A stretch of 64,000 nt of DNA, taken from the NCBI GenBank assembly GCA_045644665.1, contig JAZRHH010000018.1:1-64000 (forward strand). The letters run 5' to 3'. Each line of letters opens with the position of its first letter. The stretch's first letter is position 1. The notes under the pieces were generated by a model. The model searched no databases and was not told the origin of the DNA. It saw only the letters and a list, made by a program, of their open reading frames with translations. Shown here one piece after another: positions 6,434 through 15,131 of the stretch. Source of the stretch: RGIG9115 sp045644665. GTDB taxonomy: Bacteria > Bacillota > Clostridia > UBA1381. Made by a program: the position numbers and the translations under genes.

Positions 6434-8812
6434 ATGTTTACCATAGTGGTAGCCATTCTTCTTGCTTTGATTTTAAGAGTGGCTTATTGGCAGGTTATAC
6501 GCGGCAGTGAAATGCGTGCGGCAGTAGAGCGTCAGCAAACCGGCGCAACAAACGTAATAGCAGCCAGAGGTACTATATACGACAGAAATGGCAAGGCACT
6601 TGCAGAAAGTGCAACTGTAAATACACTTATATGTAACCCACAGGATATAGATAAAAACACCGGAACAAACGAAGAGGCAGAATATATTGCGGATAAACTG
6701 TCAGTTGTACTTGATATGGACTATGACAGAATATATAAGCTGCTTACAAAGAAAAACAGATACCAGGTTATAAAAAAGAGACTTACAATTGAGGAAGCAG
6801 AGCAGGTACGTGCTCTCAAAACCCCAAAGGACGAAGACGGTGACGGCAAAACAGATGCAAATGATAAATCGAAGATTTTTAAACCAATAACCTTTGAGGA
6901 AGACTCAAAAAGATATTATTCATATAACGTAGCTCCCGGCATACTTGGATTTACAGGCTACGACAATAACGGAATACAGGGTATAGAGCTTACCTTTGAC
7001 GACGTTCTCTCCGGTAAAAACGGAAGCGTGCTCACAGCGCAAAATGCATCAGGCACAACACTTGAGGATCAGCAGTACGAAGCGTATTCGGCATCGGAAA
7101 AGGGTGCAGATGTTGTTCTTACAATAGACGAAACAATTCAGCATTACCTTGAAAAATATCTTGAAACAGCCGTGGAAGAATGTGAGCTTAAAGAGGGTGC
7201 GGCAGGCATTGTTATGAACCCAAAAACAGGTGAAATACTTGCCATGTCCACAAAGCCCGACTTTGATGCAAACGAGCCATATGATGTTTCCCGTTTTGAA
7301 AAGTTTAGTGTGGATTTTGAGTATGAATCTGAAATCCTTGACCATCATATGACCCTGGATGACCAGAAAAAACTCTTTTCACTAATAGACAGTGATGAAA
7401 CAAATTCAAAGAAAAACACCCGGTCCGATGACGAGGATGATGAGGATGACGAGGAAAAGGAAATAGACTTTTCTCTTATGACAACGGAGCAAAAAGAAGA
7501 ACTCCTTGACGAAAGAACCGTTGCTATGCGTAACAAGATGTGGAGAAACAAAGCCATATCTGATGCATATGAGCCCGGCTCAACTTTTAAGATTATAACT
7601 GCGGCAGCAGCGTTGGAGGAGAACGTTGTAAACCTTGAAACTCCTTTTGTTTGCGGAGGCTCAAAAAAGCTTGGCACATATGATATACACTGTCACGTTT
7701 CCTCAGGACATGGTGCACAGACGTTCCTGGAGGGAGTAAAACATTCCTGTAACGTGTGCTTTATGGAAACAGGACTTAAGCTTGGCTCTGCCAAGTTTAA
7801 AGAGTATTTTGAAGCCTTTGGTCTTACACGCCGAACAGGCATTGAGCTTATAGGTGAGGCAAAGGGCGTATTTTACGATAAAGAAAAGCTTAGTGATACA
7901 GACATTGCAACAAGCTCCTTCGGTCAGGGCTTTAACGTAACACCTATGCAGCTTATTACAGCAATTTCCGCTGTTGTAAACGGAGGAAACCTCCTGAAGC
8001 CGCAAATCGTAAAGGAGATAAGAAACGATACAGGTGTTATAAAAAGCTATCAGACAGAGGTTGTAAATAAGGTTATTTCAGAGGAAACCTCCGCAAAAAT
8101 GCGTGATATACTTGAGCAGGTTGTATCTGCTGCTGACGGAACAGGTAAAAACGCATACATAGAAGGCTACAGAATTGGCGGAAAAACCGGAACATCACAA
8201 AAGGGTGACCGTTCCGGAACAAAGAGAATTGCATCATTTGTTGGCTTTGCACCGGCAGATGACCCCCAAATTATTTGCCTTGTTATGCTAGACGAGCCAC
8301 AGGTTTCAAATAAGTTCGGTGGTACAATTGCGGCTCCTGTAGCAGGTGCTGTTATAGAAGACACTCTTGAATATCTTGGTGTTGAAAGACAAGTAAATGC
8401 AGAAAATGTAGACTCCAAGGCAGTTATTCAGGACGTAAGAGATATGAATTTGGCAGATGCCAAAGAAGACCTTGTAAATCTTGGCTTTAAGGTTAAGGTT
8501 TCAGGCAAGGGCACAACAGTTACCGAGCAGCTTCCAAAACCGGGAATGCAGCTCAGCAAAGGTTCTATAGTGCTTCTTTACACAAACGAAGATGCAGAAA
8601 TTAAAACAGTAAAGGTTCCTGATGTAACAGGAGAAACAATAGCTAACGCACGTAATATTATGCTTGAATATAACCTGAACTTTGAAACAATAGGTGCAGG
8701 ACAAATTTCAACAAGAGGTGCGTACGCGGTAAAACAAAGTATAGAGCCGGGAACGGAGGTTTATCCGGGAACGGTTATCGGAGTGCAGTTCAGACACTCT
8801 GCCAGTGACTAA
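6434..8812 (+). CDS. class B penicillin-binding protein (FtsI/SpoVD-like) with two PASTA domains
   Basis: Transpeptidase that cross-links septal or spore peptidoglycan, anchored by an N-terminal membrane helix and facing outward. At least 792 residues. Active-site motifs are STFK (Ser about 383), SCN (about 438) and KTGT (about 584). Two C-terminal PASTA domains (about 655-715 and 725-790) match the SpoVD type more than plain PBP2B. Two oddities: an aspartate loop DEDGDGKTDAND (133-144) in the N-terminal module, and an acidic run (about 331-345) just before the catalytic Ser. ATG 6434 has no ribosome site. The coding frame continues upstream into basic residues IKKRAR, so the real start is probably earlier. 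ftsI, pbpB and spoVD cannot be told apart here. Confidence 0.93.
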   Translation: MFTIVVAILLALILRVAYWQVIRGSEMRAAVERQQTGATNVIAARGTIYDRNGKALAESATVNTLICNPQDIDKNTGTNEEAEYIADKLSVVLDMDYDRIYKLLTKKNRYQVIKKRLTIEEAEQVRALKTPKDEDGDGKTDANDKSKIFKPITFEEDSKRYYSYNVAPGILGFTGYDNNGIQGIELTFDDVLSGKNGSVLTAQNASGTTLEDQQYEAYSASEKGADVVLTIDETIQHYLEKYLETAVEECELKEGAAGIVMNPKTGEILAMSTKPDFDANEPYDVSRFEKFSVDFEYESEILDHHMTLDDQKKLFSLIDSDETNSKKNTRSDDEDDEDDEEKEIDFSLMTTEQKEELLDERTVAMRNKMWRNKAISDAYEPGSTFKIITAAAALEENVVNLETPFVCGGSKKLGTYDIHCHVSSGHGAQTFLEGVKHSCNVCFMETGLKLGSAKFKEYFEAFGLTRRTGIELIGEAKGVFYDKEKLSDTDIATSSFGQGFNVTPMQLITAISAVVNGGNLLKPQIVKEIRNDTGVIKSYQTEVVNKVISEETSAKMRDILEQVVSAADGTGKNAYIEGYRIGGKTGTSQKGDRSGTKRIASFVGFAPADDPQIICLVMLDEPQVSNKFGGTIAAPVAGAVIEDTLEYLGVERQVNAENVDSKAVIQDVRDMNLADAKEDLVNLGFKVKVSGKGTTVTEQLPKPGMQLSKGSIVLLYTNEDAEIKTVKVPDVTGETIANARNIMLEYNLNFETIGAGQISTRGAYAVKQSIEPGTEVYPGTVIGVQFRHSASD

Positions 8813-8839
8813 AATGTTAGAAAAGGAGATGCAAACCAA

Positions 8840-10294
8840 ATGCTAGCAAGTGAGCTTCTTGGAAAAGAATGGGATACTACTTTGCAGGACATGGAAATAA
8901 CGGGAATTGCCTATGACTCAAGACAGGTACTCCCCGGTTATGCCTTTGTTTGCATCAGCGGCTTTGAAACAGACGGTCACAAGTACGTAGATGCAGCAAT
9001 AAAAAACGGAGCGTCCCTTATAGTAGCAGAAAACAAGGTGGATTCTACCGTACCTGTTTGCTATGTAAACGACACAAGAAAAATACTTGCTGATATGTCA
9101 TGTGCCTTTTATGAAAACCCATCAAAGAGCTTTAAGCTAATAGGGGTTACAGGTACAAATGGCAAAACAACGGTAACTTATCTTGTAAAAAGTATTCTTG
9201 CTCAGGCAGGAGCAGAGGTTGGTATAATCGGCACTAACCAAAACATAATCGGTGACAAGGTACTCCTTACAAAAAGCAATACTCCCACAACTCCAAACTC
9301 CCTTGAGCTGCAAAAAATCTTTGCAGAAATGAGAGACGGGGGAGCAGAGTATGTTGTAATGGAAGTTTCAAGCCATGCCCTTGAGCTAAGCCGTGTAAGA
9401 GGTTGTGAGTTTGATGTGGGAGTGTTTACAAACCTTACCCGTGACCATCTTGATTTTCACAAAACTATGAAAAATTACATGCTTGCAAAGGCAAAGCTTT
9501 TTGACCATGCAGCAAGGGGTGCTATTAACATTGATGACGAATACGGAAGGCAAATACAAGCACTTCATAGCGGCGACAATATTATCACCTACGGAATAGA
9601 AAAGCCATGTGATGTTTTTGCAAAGGATATAAAAATCACACCACGAGGTGTAAACTTTACAGTGGAATACAAGGGCGCAGATTTCCCTATGTTCCTTTGT
9701 ATACCGGGTACATTCAGCGTGTATAATGCACTTAGTGCAATATGTGCAGCCCTTCTGCTTGGAATTGATATGGAAACAATTTCGAAAGGACTTAGCTCTG
9801 CAATGGGCGTCCTTGGTCGTGTAGAGGTTGTTCCTACCGATACAGATTATACAGTTATAATAGACTATGCACACACGCCTGACGGACTTGAAAATATAAT
9901 CCGTGCAATGAAGAGCGTAGCTAAGGGGAAGGTAATAACGCTTTTCGGCTGCGGCGGTGACAGAGATAACACAAAAAGAGCACCTATGGGCGAGATTTCG
10001 GGAAAGCTTTCTGATTTTTCTGTTATAACCTCGGATAACCCACGTACAGAAGACCCTCTTAAAATTATAGAAATGATAGAAGAGGGCATGAAAAAAACAG
10101 ATGGCGAGTACATTGTAATTCCTGACAGACGTGAGGCGATACACTATGTACTTGATAATGCAAAAGCTGATGATGTTATAATCCTTGCAGGAAAGGGCCA
10201 GGAAACGTATCAGATTATCGGCAAAGAAAAATACGATTTTGATGAACGGGTGGTTGTGTTCAGCCATTTGAATAAGAAAGAAAGCGATGAGTAA
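8840..10294 (+). CDS. murE: UDP-MurNAc-L-Ala-D-Glu:meso-DAP ligase
   Basis: ATP-dependent Mur ligase that adds the third stem-peptide residue in the cytoplasm. 484 residues. The P-loop GVTGTNGKTTVTYL (about 110), the carbamylated-Lys region and the C-terminal ligase motif are in place. DNPR at 399-402 is the signature for meso-diaminopimelate, so the wall should be DAP-type rather than Lys-type. Start ATG follows AAGGAGATG. It lies 27 bp after the PBP and before murF, the usual dcw order. Confidence 0.96.
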   Translation: MLASELLGKEWDTTLQDMEITGIAYDSRQVLPGYAFVCISGFETDGHKYVDAAIKNGASLIVAENKVDSTVPVCYVNDTRKILADMSCAFYENPSKSFKLIGVTGTNGKTTVTYLVKSILAQAGAEVGIIGTNQNIIGDKVLLTKSNTPTTPNSLELQKIFAEMRDGGAEYVVMEVSSHALELSRVRGCEFDVGVFTNLTRDHLDFHKTMKNYMLAKAKLFDHAARGAINIDDEYGRQIQALHSGDNIITYGIEKPCDVFAKDIKITPRGVNFTVEYKGADFPMFLCIPGTFSVYNALSAICAALLLGIDMETISKGLSSAMGVLGRVEVVPTDTDYTVIIDYAHTPDGLENIIRAMKSVAKGKVITLFGCGGDRDNTKRAPMGEISGKLSDFSVITSDNPRTEDPLKIIEMIEEGMKKTDGEYIVIPDRREAIHYVLDNAKADDVIILAGKGQETYQIIGKEKYDFDERVVVFSHLNKKESDE

Positions 10295-10339
10295 TTATCG
10301 CTTTCTTGCCTTGTAGAAATATAAAGGAGAGTGACACCC

Positions 10340-11677
10340 TTGCAGGAATTTACTATAAAGGATATTTTAAAGGCAACAGGGGGAATCCTTGTATGTGGAG
10401 ACGAAAATAAGAAAATAAATTCTGTGTCAACAGACAGCAGAAATCTTGATAGCGATACTTTATTTGTACCCTTAAAGGGAGAGCGCTTTGACGGCCATGA
10501 TTTTACTGATAACGCTTCAATGTACATAACTCACAAGGACGCAGAAGCTGCAGAGGGTAAAACAATCGTTAAGGTTGATAATACACTTACCTCCTTTGGA
10601 AAAATCGCAAAATATTATAAAGAAAAATATCCTCTTTTAACTGTTGGAGTTGTGGGAAGCGTAGGAAAGACAACCACGCGTGACTTTACAGCAGCGGTCC
10701 TTTCACAAAAATATAATACCTTAAAAACAGACAAAAATTTTAATAATGATATAGGTGTTCCCATAATGGTTATGCGTCTTGAAAAAGACCATGAAGCGTG
10801 TGTTCTTGAAATGGGAATGAGTGCTGCAGGGGAAATAGAATATCTTGCAGATATTGTCCGCCCCGATGTTCTTGTTATGACAAACATCGGTATGAGCCAT
10901 ATAGAAAACCTTGGTTCACAGGAAAACATTTTCAAGGCAAAAATGGAGGGTACAGCGTATCTTACAGAAAATAGCACAGTAATTGCAAACGGTGACGATA
11001 AATTTTTAAAAACTGTAAATGGCAAATACAAAACAGTTTTTTATGGTATTCAGAATGAAAATGCAGATATAAAAGCAGTTGATATAAAGGACAAAGGCCT
11101 TAGTGGCGTGGAGTTTTCTATATTGTGGGAGGGAAAAGAATACCCTGTTGCTTTAAGCACCCCCGGAGTTCATAACGTGTATAATGCTCTTGCAGCCTTT
11201 GGTGCAGGTGTTATATGCGGCGTAAGCCCTGAACTGGCTGTACAGGGCCTTGAAAACCCGCAGCTTACAGCTATGAGAATGGAAATAAGAGAGCATGGAG
11301 ATATAAAAATCATAAACGATTGCTATAATGCGGCACCTGACTCTGTACGTGCAGCCTTAAAGGTCCTTGAAACAGAAAAAGGCAGAAGAAGAGTTGCAAT
11401 TCTTGGAGATATACTTGAAATGGGAGCTTTTGCAAAGGATGCGCACCTTGGACTTGGAAAAGAGGCTATGAACAAGGCAGATGTCCTTGTGTGTGTAGGC
11501 AAAAACGGAAGCTATATTGCAAAAGGCGCCGAGGGAATGAATCATATTTATACCTTTGAAACAACAGAAGCTGCAGCAGAGGTAATAAATACAATAATTG
11601 CCCCCGGTGATACCGTTTTAATAAAGGCTTCAAGAGGAATGCATTTTGAAAAAATTCTTGATAAAATAACAAACTGA
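10340..11677 (+). CDS. murF: UDP-MurNAc-tripeptide:D-alanyl-D-alanine ligase
   Basis: Adds D-Ala-D-Ala to complete the pentapeptide precursor. About 445 residues. P-loop VVGSVGKTTTRDF near residue 100, the Mur-ligase central block KNFNNDIGVP followed by LEMGMSAAGEIEYL, and C-terminal NDCYNAAPDSVRAAL are all family hallmarks. TTG at 10340, 10 nt after AAGGAG, gives LQEFTIKDIL. GTG at 10331 is also in frame but sits only one nt from the ribosome site. Part of the dcw operon. Confidence 0.95.
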   Translation: MQEFTIKDILKATGGILVCGDENKKINSVSTDSRNLDSDTLFVPLKGERFDGHDFTDNASMYITHKDAEAAEGKTIVKVDNTLTSFGKIAKYYKEKYPLLTVGVVGSVGKTTTRDFTAAVLSQKYNTLKTDKNFNNDIGVPIMVMRLEKDHEACVLEMGMSAAGEIEYLADIVRPDVLVMTNIGMSHIENLGSQENIFKAKMEGTAYLTENSTVIANGDDKFLKTVNGKYKTVFYGIQNENADIKAVDIKDKGLSGVEFSILWEGKEYPVALSTPGVHNVYNALAAFGAGVICGVSPELAVQGLENPQLTAMRMEIREHGDIKIINDCYNAAPDSVRAALKVLETEKGRRRVAILGDILEMGAFAKDAHLGLGKEAMNKADVLVCVGKNGSYIAKGAEGMNHIYTFETTEAAAEVINTIIAPGDTVLIKASRGMHFEKILDKITN

Positions 11678-11699
11678 ATTTTGAAAGGATAGTTTACAT

Positions 11700-12689
11700 A
11701 TGAAATTGTTAATAACAGGAGGCTTTCCGCTTTTGGTGGCGTTTGCTGTAACAGCTCTTGCAGGCCCCGTTTTTATACCATGGCTAAGAAAGCTTAAATT
11801 CGGACAGGAAATAAGAGAAGAAGGCCCCACATGGCACCAGAAAAAGTCCGGAACACCAACTATGGGCGGAATGATGTTCATACTTGGAATAGTGGTGGCG
11901 GTTGTATGCTCGTATTTTATAACCCTTTTATCAAATGGTGTTTCACAAAACGAGGGAAAAGCACTAATTATGCTTCTTGTTTCTGTCGGTTTTGGTGCAA
12001 TAGGCTTTGCAGATGACTTTATAAAGGTAGTTAAAAAAAGAAACCTCGGCTTTAGAGCACTTCCAAAGTTTACCTTGCAAATTTTGCTAACAGTGGGATA
12101 CCTTGTGGCTCTTATGATGATTGGAGAGTTTACACCACAGATTATAATCCCGTTTTTTAATATTACTCTTAATATGCCTCTATGGCTTTACTTCCTTTTT
12201 GCAATTTTTGTAATGACAGGAACGGTTAATGCTGTAAACCTCACAGACGGTCTTGACGGACTTGCAACAAGTGTTACAATTCCCGTTATTTTGTTTTTTG
12301 CTATGTGTGCATACGGCGGCGGGGAGATGGGAATATTCTCCTTTGGCTTTGCTGTGGCAGGAGGACTTTTTGGATTTCTTATTTATAACAAATATCCTGC
12401 AAAGGTGTTTATGGGCGATACAGGCTCCCTTTTCCTTGGCGGTGCTGTAGTTGCTGCTGCAATTGCCCTTAAAATGCATTTGTACCTTGTAATAGCAGGG
12501 TTTATATACTTTGCAGAGGCTCTTTCTGTAATACTTCAGGTTGCAAGCTTTAAGCTTACAGGTAAGAGAATATTTAAAATGAGTCCTATCCACCACCACT
12601 TTGAAATGTGTGGCTGGAAGGAAGTAAAAATAGTTTTGGTATTTACAGCGGTAACAATTGTACTTTGCGCTGTTTCCGCATTGATTTGA
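11700..12689 (+). CDS. mraY: phospho-N-acetylmuramoyl-pentapeptide transferase
   Basis: Integral membrane enzyme that transfers phospho-MurNAc-pentapeptide to undecaprenyl phosphate, making lipid I. 329 residues, about ten membrane segments. Conserved cytoplasmic loops: GPTWHQKKSGTPTMGG (about 41), FADDFIK (about 103), NAVNLTDGLDGLA (about 177), GDTGSLFLGG (about 240) and MSPIHHHFE (about 296). Start ATG follows GAAAGGATAG. Its TGA stop overlaps the GAGGTG ribosome site of ftsW. Confidence 0.97.
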   Translation: MKLLITGGFPLLVAFAVTALAGPVFIPWLRKLKFGQEIREEGPTWHQKKSGTPTMGGMMFILGIVVAVVCSYFITLLSNGVSQNEGKALIMLLVSVGFGAIGFADDFIKVVKKRNLGFRALPKFTLQILLTVGYLVALMMIGEFTPQIIIPFFNITLNMPLWLYFLFAIFVMTGTVNAVNLTDGLDGLATSVTIPVILFFAMCAYGGGEMGIFSFGFAVAGGLFGFLIYNKYPAKVFMGDTGSLFLGGAVVAAAIALKMHLYLVIAGFIYFAEALSVILQVASFKLTGKRIFKMSPIHHHFEMCGWKEVKIVLVFTAVTIVLCAVSALI

Positions 12690-12700
12690 GGTGAATTGTA

Positions 12701-13852
12701 TTGGCTGCAAAAAAAACAACTGAAAGACAGCAAACAAGTGCTTTGCATCATAAGGGCATAGATTATACATTCCTTTTTCTTATAATGCTGCTTATGCTGG
12801 TCGGTCTTGTAATGCTTCTGTCTGCATCTGCTCCTGCCGGTGCGTCAAAGTATAACGATTCATACCATTTCTTTAAAAAGCAGCTGGTGTTTGTTGTACT
12901 TGGTCTTATAGGAATGATTGTAGTTTCAAGAATAGACTACAGAATTTATTATAAGCACGCAAAGCTTATTTTTGGAATTTGTCTTATACTTCTTGTGCTT
13001 GTTGCCATACCGGGAATAGGTATATCCCTTAACGGCTCAAGAAGATGGATACAACTTCCGGGATTTCAGCTACAACCTTCGGAGTTTATGAAGCTTGGTA
13101 TTTCCATGATGCTTGCATATATGATTTCCTGTGGCAGATATAATGTAACAGACCTTAGAAAAATAACACCCTTTGCAGTGGTAATTGGTGCTGTTGCATT
13201 TCTTATGATACTGGAGCCGCATCTTAGTGGAACAATTGTTATGGTAGGTATTGGTGCATGGATTTTAATATCTGCAGGTACAAAAATATGGCCCTTTGCA
13301 GTAGGACTTCCTGTACTTGGTGTGTTTGGCTTTATTGGTATTTATCTTTTTGATGCAAACCGTCTTGCAAGACTTATGCGCTTTTTAAGTCCCTTTGAGG
13401 ATATGCAACATTCCGGATACCAGATTGCACAGGCGCTTTATGCAATGGGCTCCGGCGGACTCTTTGGCAGAGGTCTTGGACAGAGCGTTCAAAAATATTC
13501 ATATCTCCCTGAGCCTTATAACGACTTTATTTTCTCAATTGCGTGCGAGGAGCTTGGTCTTTTTGGGGGAGCACTTATAATAATAGCATTTGTACTTTTA
13601 ATTCTTCGTGGTTTCAGAATAGCTCTTAATGCACCCGACACCTTTGGTACACTTCTTGCTACAGGTATTATGGCTCAAGTCGCAATCCAAACCACATTAA
13701 ATATTGCCGTTGCTACGTCAAGCGTGCCAAATACAGGCGTATCACTTCCATTTTTTAGCTACGGCGGAACAGCTATTTTGGTGCTTCTTGTGGAAATGGG
13801 AATACTTCTTAATATTTCCCGTTCTTCGATAAAAGAGCATACAAATCTTTGA
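12701..13852 (+). CDS. ftsW: FtsW/SpoVE-type SEDS lipid II polymerase
   Basis: SEDS-family glycosyltransferase that polymerises lipid II with its partner class B PBP at the septum. 383 residues, about ten membrane helices starting near residue 25. Family markers: NGSRRWIQLPGFQLQPSEF (about 108), SPFEDMQHSGYQIAQALYA (about 230), SGGLFGRGLG and PEPYNDFIFSIACEELGL, ending PFFSYGGTAIL. TTG start seven nt after GAGGTGA, giving LAAKKTTERQQ. Position between mraY and murG is the division-specific FtsW/SpoVE slot. A second SEDS gene at 32388 is probably RodA. Confidence 0.93.
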   Translation: MAAKKTTERQQTSALHHKGIDYTFLFLIMLLMLVGLVMLLSASAPAGASKYNDSYHFFKKQLVFVVLGLIGMIVVSRIDYRIYYKHAKLIFGICLILLVLVAIPGIGISLNGSRRWIQLPGFQLQPSEFMKLGISMMLAYMISCGRYNVTDLRKITPFAVVIGAVAFLMILEPHLSGTIVMVGIGAWILISAGTKIWPFAVGLPVLGVFGFIGIYLFDANRLARLMRFLSPFEDMQHSGYQIAQALYAMGSGGLFGRGLGQSVQKYSYLPEPYNDFIFSIACEELGLFGGALIIIAFVLLILRGFRIALNAPDTFGTLLATGIMAQVAIQTTLNIAVATSSVPNTGVSLPFFSYGGTAILVLLVEMGILLNISRSSIKEHTNL

Positions 13853-13872
13853 TAAGGAAAGGTACGGTTTTT

Positions 13873-14967
13873 ATGAAGGTTATATTTGCAGGAGGCGGAA
13901 CAGGAGGACATATAAACCCCGCCCTTTCTATTGCAGGCTATGCAGCGGAGAAGGACGAAAATTTTGAGGCTTTGTTCATAGGTACAAAACGAGGACTTGA
14001 AAAAAAACTCGTTCCAAAATCCGGATATGATATAGAGTATATAGACATAGAAGGCTTTAGCAGAAAAAATATGCTCAAAAACATAAAGGTTTTAAAAAAG
14101 CTTTATGATGCCCAGAAAAAATGTAAAAAAATTATGAAGGAATTTAAGCCGGACTTTGTTGTTTGCACAGGTGGTTATGTTAGCGGACCTGTTGCAATGG
14201 CTGCAGGGAAGCTTAAAATTCCTGCACTTATTCATGAGCAAAACGTTTATCCGGGCCTTACAGTTTCAGCTAGTGAAAAATATGTAAACTATGTGGCTGT
14301 GAGCTTTGAAGAAACAATTAAGCATATGAATAACTCTCCAAAATGCGTATATACAGGAAACCCTGTAAGACGTGAGATAATTTCTGCAAAAAAGGAAAAT
14401 TCAAGAGAGAAGCTTAGCATTTTTGGTGACAAGCCGGTTGTTCTTATATTTGGCGGAAGCCTTGGCTCTGACAGAATAAACGAAGCTGTTGTTGATATGC
14501 TTCCAAAGCTAAAAACGGAAAAGCCATTCAGACTCATCTTTGGAACAGGTGACCGTAATTTTGAAAGAATTACAGATATTATAAAGGAAAGAGGAATTGA
14601 GCTTGATGATGATATCAAGGTGGTTCCTTATATTGATAATATGCATCTTGTAATGTCTGCTGCAGACCTTGCAGTCTGCCGGTCAGGTGCAATTACAGTA
14701 AGCGAGCTTGCAGTCCTTGAAAAACCCTCTGTTTTAATTCCGTCACCTAACGTTGTAAGAAACCATCAGGAGCAAAATGCCCGTGAGGTAGAGTCAAAAG
14801 GCGGTGCGGTTGTGCTTCCGGAGGCGGACCTTTCAGGTGACAGCCTTTATAAGATGATAAAGGATACAGTTTCAGACAAGGAGCTTCTTTCTCGTATGAG
14901 TGAAAATTTAAAGTCTTTAAAAAAGACAGATGCAAACGAAGAAATATATAAGCTGATGAAAAAATAA
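13873..14967 (+). CDS. murG: UDP-GlcNAc:lipid I N-acetylglucosaminyltransferase
   Basis: Peripheral membrane glycosyltransferase (GT28) that converts lipid I to lipid II. 364 residues. N-terminal loop FAGGGTGGHINPALS, HEQNVYPGLT in the N-domain, second glycine loop GGSLGSDRIN (about 195) and acceptor-side VCRSGAITVSEL (about 267) identify it. ATG 13873 follows AAGGAAAGG. The frame is open back into the ftsW stop, but without a better start. It is the last gene of the dcw cluster here, followed by a strong terminator. No divIB/ftsQ or ftsZ follows. Confidence 0.96.
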   Translation: MKVIFAGGGTGGHINPALSIAGYAAEKDENFEALFIGTKRGLEKKLVPKSGYDIEYIDIEGFSRKNMLKNIKVLKKLYDAQKKCKKIMKEFKPDFVVCTGGYVSGPVAMAAGKLKIPALIHEQNVYPGLTVSASEKYVNYVAVSFEETIKHMNNSPKCVYTGNPVRREIISAKKENSREKLSIFGDKPVVLIFGGSLGSDRINEAVVDMLPKLKTEKPFRLIFGTGDRNFERITDIIKERGIELDDDIKVVPYIDNMHLVMSAADLAVCRSGAITVSELAVLEKPSVLIPSPNVVRNHQEQNAREVESKGGAVVLPEADLSGDSLYKMIKDTVSDKELLSRMSENLKSLKKTDANEEIYKLMKK

Positions 14968-14972
14968 TTAGT

Positions 14973-15026
14973 ATGAACCCCAAAAGCTATTGGCTTTTGG
15001 GGTTCATGCTAATAAAGGTTTTATTT
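14973..15026 (+). terminator. terminator of the dcw operon
   Basis: Perfect 15-bp stem (14973-14987 with 14993-15007), 5-nt loop TATTG, then T-runs from 15020. The T-run is not directly adjacent, so part of the efficiency may come from the stem itself. Confidence 0.8.
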
Positions 15027-15050
15027 TTTTAATTTTTTTTGAAAAAGATA

Positions 15051-15078
15051 TTGATATATCTCGTATTTATGGTATAAT
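15051..15078 (+). promoter_or_regulatory. promoter of the His-tail membrane gene and argS
   Basis: -35 TTGATA (15051-15056), 16-bp spacer ending TGG, -10 TATAAT (15073-15078), with an extended -10. Transcription would start about 15085, which rules out the in-frame ATG at 15081 as the translation start. Confidence 0.8.
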
Positions 15079-15131
15079 AAATGTATATGTCCGCAGTGCG
15101 GGCAAAGAAACACAAGAAGGGACAGATATTT

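Noticed and set aside
9386..10267. Minus-strand open frame of 293 codons inside murE
   Set aside because: Cys/Tyr/His-rich translation with no motif, exactly opposite the conserved murE reading frame.
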